DNA of 64,000 nucleotides, taken from positions 20,492 through 84,491 of the forward strand of contig JBPOHD010000029.1 in the NCBI GenBank assembly GCA_052035955.1, in the 5' to 3' direction. The stretch comes from JAEUNJ01 sp052035955. Lineage in GTDB: Bacteria > Pseudomonadota > Gammaproteobacteria > Burkholderiales > Rhodocyclaceae. Position numbers and translations under genes: made by a program. The notes beneath the pieces are model-generated. The model was given only the letters and a program-made list of their open reading frames with translations, was not told where the DNA came from and searched no databases. Shown here piece by piece: positions 62,395-64,000 of this stretch. Numbering within the stretch: the stretch's first letter is position 1; every line of letters starts with the position of its first letter.

Positions 62395-63014
62395 GTGTCG
62401 GCCTCGATCCGCACGGTGGCGGTGAGGTCCGCCGCGAAGCGCAGGCGCGAACCGGCCTTGACCGGCGCCGGCTCGCAGGGCGCCAGGCGGACGCCGTCGA
62501 GGAAGGTGCCGTTGCGCGACCCCAGGTCCTCGACGGTGAGGATTCCCTCTGCATGGCGCAGCATGGCGTGTCGCCGCGAGACGTTGTCGTAGTCCTTCTC
62601 CAGCCGGTCGTGGAGGTCCCGCGGCAGGTCGGCGCCGCGGCCGACCAGGACCTGGCCGACGATCTCCAGGCTGCCGCCCCAGGGCCAATCGAGGAAGGCC
62701 CGCGCCGCCGCGGCCAGGGGCCGGTCGCAATAGACGCAGCGGGTCGCGCCCGGCAGGTTCGCCGCGCCGCAGTCCGGGTGGGGGCAACGGGGACCGGCGA
62801 CCCGGGCGAAGCCGGCCGCGGCGGGCGGAGCGGATTCCCCCTGAGCCGGCGGCGGTACGGGGTCAACGGCCGCGGCCGCGTCGCCGCTTCCGGCCGGCGC
62901 TGGGCTCAGGTCCACGCCGGTCAGCAGCGTGCCGCAGCCGCACAGGACCGTGTCCGCGGCATTGACGGCGCCGCAGACCGGGCAGACGCGCACGTAGCGG
63001 GGAACGTCGCTCAT
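62391..63014 (-). CDS. Double zinc-ribbon FHA-domain protein
   Basis: The 207-residue protein has two zinc ribbons, CPVC...CGC (Cys 11, 14, 25, 27) and CPHPDC...CVYC (Cys 77, 82, 93, 96), joined by a Pro/Ala linker, then an FHA domain (about 115-205) with GR (125-126), SRRH (146-149) and the conserved RNGT (167-170). FHA domains bind phosphothreonine peptides. Its stop overlaps the kinase start and its start overlaps the radical SAM stop, both by four bases (ATGA). Binding to the kinase N-terminus is inferred. Confidence 0.9.
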   Translation of the reverse strand: MSDVPRYVRVCPVCGAVNAADTVLCGCGTLLTGVDLSPAPAGSGDAAAAVDPVPPPAQGESAPPAAAGFARVAGPRCPHPDCGAANLPGATRCVYCDRPLAAAARAFLDWPWGGSLEIVGQVLVGRGADLPRDLHDRLEKDYDNVSRRHAMLRHAEGILTVEDLGSRNGTFLDGVRLAPCEPAPVKAGSRLRFAADLTATVRIEADT

Positions 63015-63664
63015 CGCCAGGATGCCGACCGGATGTCCAGGCCGCGATCGCGGCACAGGGTCTCCAGGGCCGCCATGTCGCCCCGGTGGGGAATGCCGAT
63101 GAAGAAAAGCCGGCCGCCCTCCCGGGCCACCTGCATGCGCTTGTCCTGGCCCGCGGCGGGCGCCCGCACCGCCTCCCGGTAGCGTTCCTCGCCCAGGGGC
63201 GACAGCGACACCAGGGGCTGGTTGTCGGAGCCCCGCCAGAGCCCGCCCAGCGGCCGGCCGTCCGAATAGGGCTCGGGGATCAGGGCGTCGAGCCGGGCCA
63301 GGAGGTCGGCGTGATCCCGCTGAAGGGCCTTCAGCGGATGGCCGCTGTAGCAAAGCAGGTCGAAGGGCCGCGCCAGTTCCCTGCGCCAGCGGTGCAGGCC
63401 GTCGAGCAGCGCCCCCAGGGCCGCCGGCTGGTCGAAGGGCTCGCCGCCGGAGATGGTCACCCCGTCGAGGACGCCGCCGGTGGTGCCGCGGCACCAGGCG
63501 AGCAGGCTCGCCACCGTCATCTCCTTCGCCGGGTCCGGGTCCCAGGTGTCCCGGGACACGCAGCCCCTGCAGCGGATCGAGCAGCCCTGCAGCCAGAGGC
63601 CGACGCGCCGCCCCGGTCCGAGGACGGTGACGGGGAAATGGGCCTTGTTGAGGGCTATCTTCAT
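63011..63664 (-). CDS. Radical SAM / 4Fe-4S single-cluster protein (NrdG-like)
   Basis: The 217-residue protein has the radical SAM cluster motif C28-S-I-R-C32-R-G-C35, preceded by GLWLQGC, with SGGEPFDQPAALGALLD as the GGEP (SAM-binding) motif. The layout is that of the short activating enzymes such as NrdG. There is no nrdD glycyl-radical partner here. An alternative is a 4Fe-4S protein acting on the kinase or FHA protein. The ATG at 63664 (MKIALNKAHF) is chosen. It is the first gene of the radical SAM-FHA-kinase operon. The 220 bases upstream show no clear promoter. Confidence 0.85.
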   Translation of the reverse strand: MKIALNKAHFPVTVLGPGRRVGLWLQGCSIRCRGCVSRDTWDPDPAKEMTVASLLAWCRGTTGGVLDGVTISGGEPFDQPAALGALLDGLHRWRRELARPFDLLCYSGHPLKALQRDHADLLARLDALIPEPYSDGRPLGGLWRGSDNQPLVSLSPLGEERYREAVRAPAAGQDKRMQVAREGGRLFFIGIPHRGDMAALETLCRDRGLDIRSASWR

Positions 63665-63886
63665 GGGAAGACGGGTTCGAAAAGCCGATTGAACCACAGA
63701 GGACGCGGAGGGCACAGAGGGAAGGCATTCCCGGATCGGGTTGCCGGCCGGATGGTGCGCCGGACACGAAGGGTGAAACCCCGCCGCTCCCCGCTACTCC
63801 CCGCTACTCCCCAATGCGCCCCTCCGACCTGGAACGGCTCGTCGCCGGCCAGTGGCGGGGAATGCCTGCTACCCGGGCGAGTCTAT
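63665..63886. other. Intergenic region upstream of the radical SAM operon
   Basis: This 222-base gap lies between two minus-strand genes. It contains a CCACAGAGGACGCGGAGGGC / ACAGAGGG phrase common between genes in many bacteria, and a 10-base tandem repeat at 63787-63812. No gene was identified. Confidence 0.6.
63787..63812 (+). repeat. Tandem repeat CTCCCCGCTA, 2.6 copies
   Basis: CTCCCCGCTA occurs twice in tandem (63787-63806) followed by CTCCCC (63807-63812). It is simple-sequence repeat material without an obvious role. Confidence 0.8.
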
Positions 63887-64000
63887 TCAGGCCCTACGAC
63901 CGATGCAGTCCTCGGCAGCCCGGAGGAAGTCGCCTGCCATGGCCAATGCTTCGGCCACGTCCGCGTCGTCCGGCTCCATGACCGCGTCGGGATGGCGATA
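63887..64000 (-). CDS. HEPN-domain-like protein, 3' end only
   Basis: The last 37 codons of a minus-strand gene run off the window. They read YRHPDAVMEPDDADVAEALA then MAGDFLRAAEDCIGRRA, which matches the end of HEPN-domain proteins: a [RY]xP segment, an acidic turn, then a helix ending in charged residues. HEPN proteins are often RNase toxins paired with MNT antitoxins or parts of defence systems. The active R-x4-6-H motif, if present, is outside the visible part. It lies 222 bases upstream of the radical SAM operon on the same strand. Confidence 0.55.
   Translation of the reverse strand, partial: YRHPDAVMEPDDADVAEALAMAGDFLRAAEDCIGRRA

Overview
The window is a high-GC (roughly two-thirds G+C) chromosomal segment of a Gram-negative bacterium, most likely a betaproteobacterium near Rhodocyclales/Sterolibacteriaceae. 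The evidence is a class-A-type pyrR-pyrB-pyrC' cluster, a complete Pil-Chp chemosensory set, PEP-CTERM proteins, an NnrU-family membrane protein, c-di-GMP proteins (GGDEF, two HD-GYP) and a cyanate operon. Genes are tightly packed, with many 1-4 base start/stop overlaps. I saw no tRNA, rRNA, CRISPR array, integrase or insertion sequence.

Layout. 1-3.5 kb: the end of a PAS protein overlapping a methyl-accepting protein with a zinc-binding C-terminus, then a PEP-CTERM protein of lower GC between two repeat-bearing intergenic stretches. 3.5-8.4 kb: pilU and pilT (pilus retraction ATPases), divergent from yggS, proC, yggT and a DUF167 gene. 8.4-14.8 kb: one long minus-strand operon in the order yqgE, ruvX, pyrR, pyrB, pyrC', cyanophycin-synthetase-like gene. 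14.9-25.5 kb: a photolyase, then pilG-pilH-pilI-pilJ-chpA, which should control twitching motility together with PilT/PilU. 25.6-30.4 kb: rubredoxin, thiD-thiE-hemL-gdx, mgtE. 30.5-35 kb: an RNase II-type gene, tonB-like gene, aroE and mtgA. 35-39 kb: a cyanate/nitrate-type ABC transporter with cyanase, behind a sigma-54 promoter and NtrC-like sites. 39-46 kb: methyltransferase, RarD, YqiA-like esterase, UppP, an HD-GYP protein, an MFS transporter, a TlpA-like protein and a rhodanese. 45.6-54 kb: a sigma-54 activator divergent from an SLAC1/TDT anion transporter, a duplicated-HD protein, CheD, an HDOD protein, a class-C-type serine hydrolase, a sirtuin and an NnrU-family protein. 54-58.5 kb: diguanylate cyclase, hydrolase and aminopeptidase in one operon, a DUF123 protein and a damaged-looking PEP-CTERM gene. 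58.5-64 kb: a radical SAM protein, a zinc-ribbon/FHA protein, a Ser/Thr kinase and an APH/AAA kinase in one operon, and the end of a HEPN-like gene.

The strongest candidates for something little described are the radical SAM-FHA-kinase operon, whose kinase carries three TRLD motifs that could be FHA docking sites, and the divergent cyanophycin-synthetase-like protein translationally coupled to a pseudo-dihydroorotase. Both are inferences from sequence alone.
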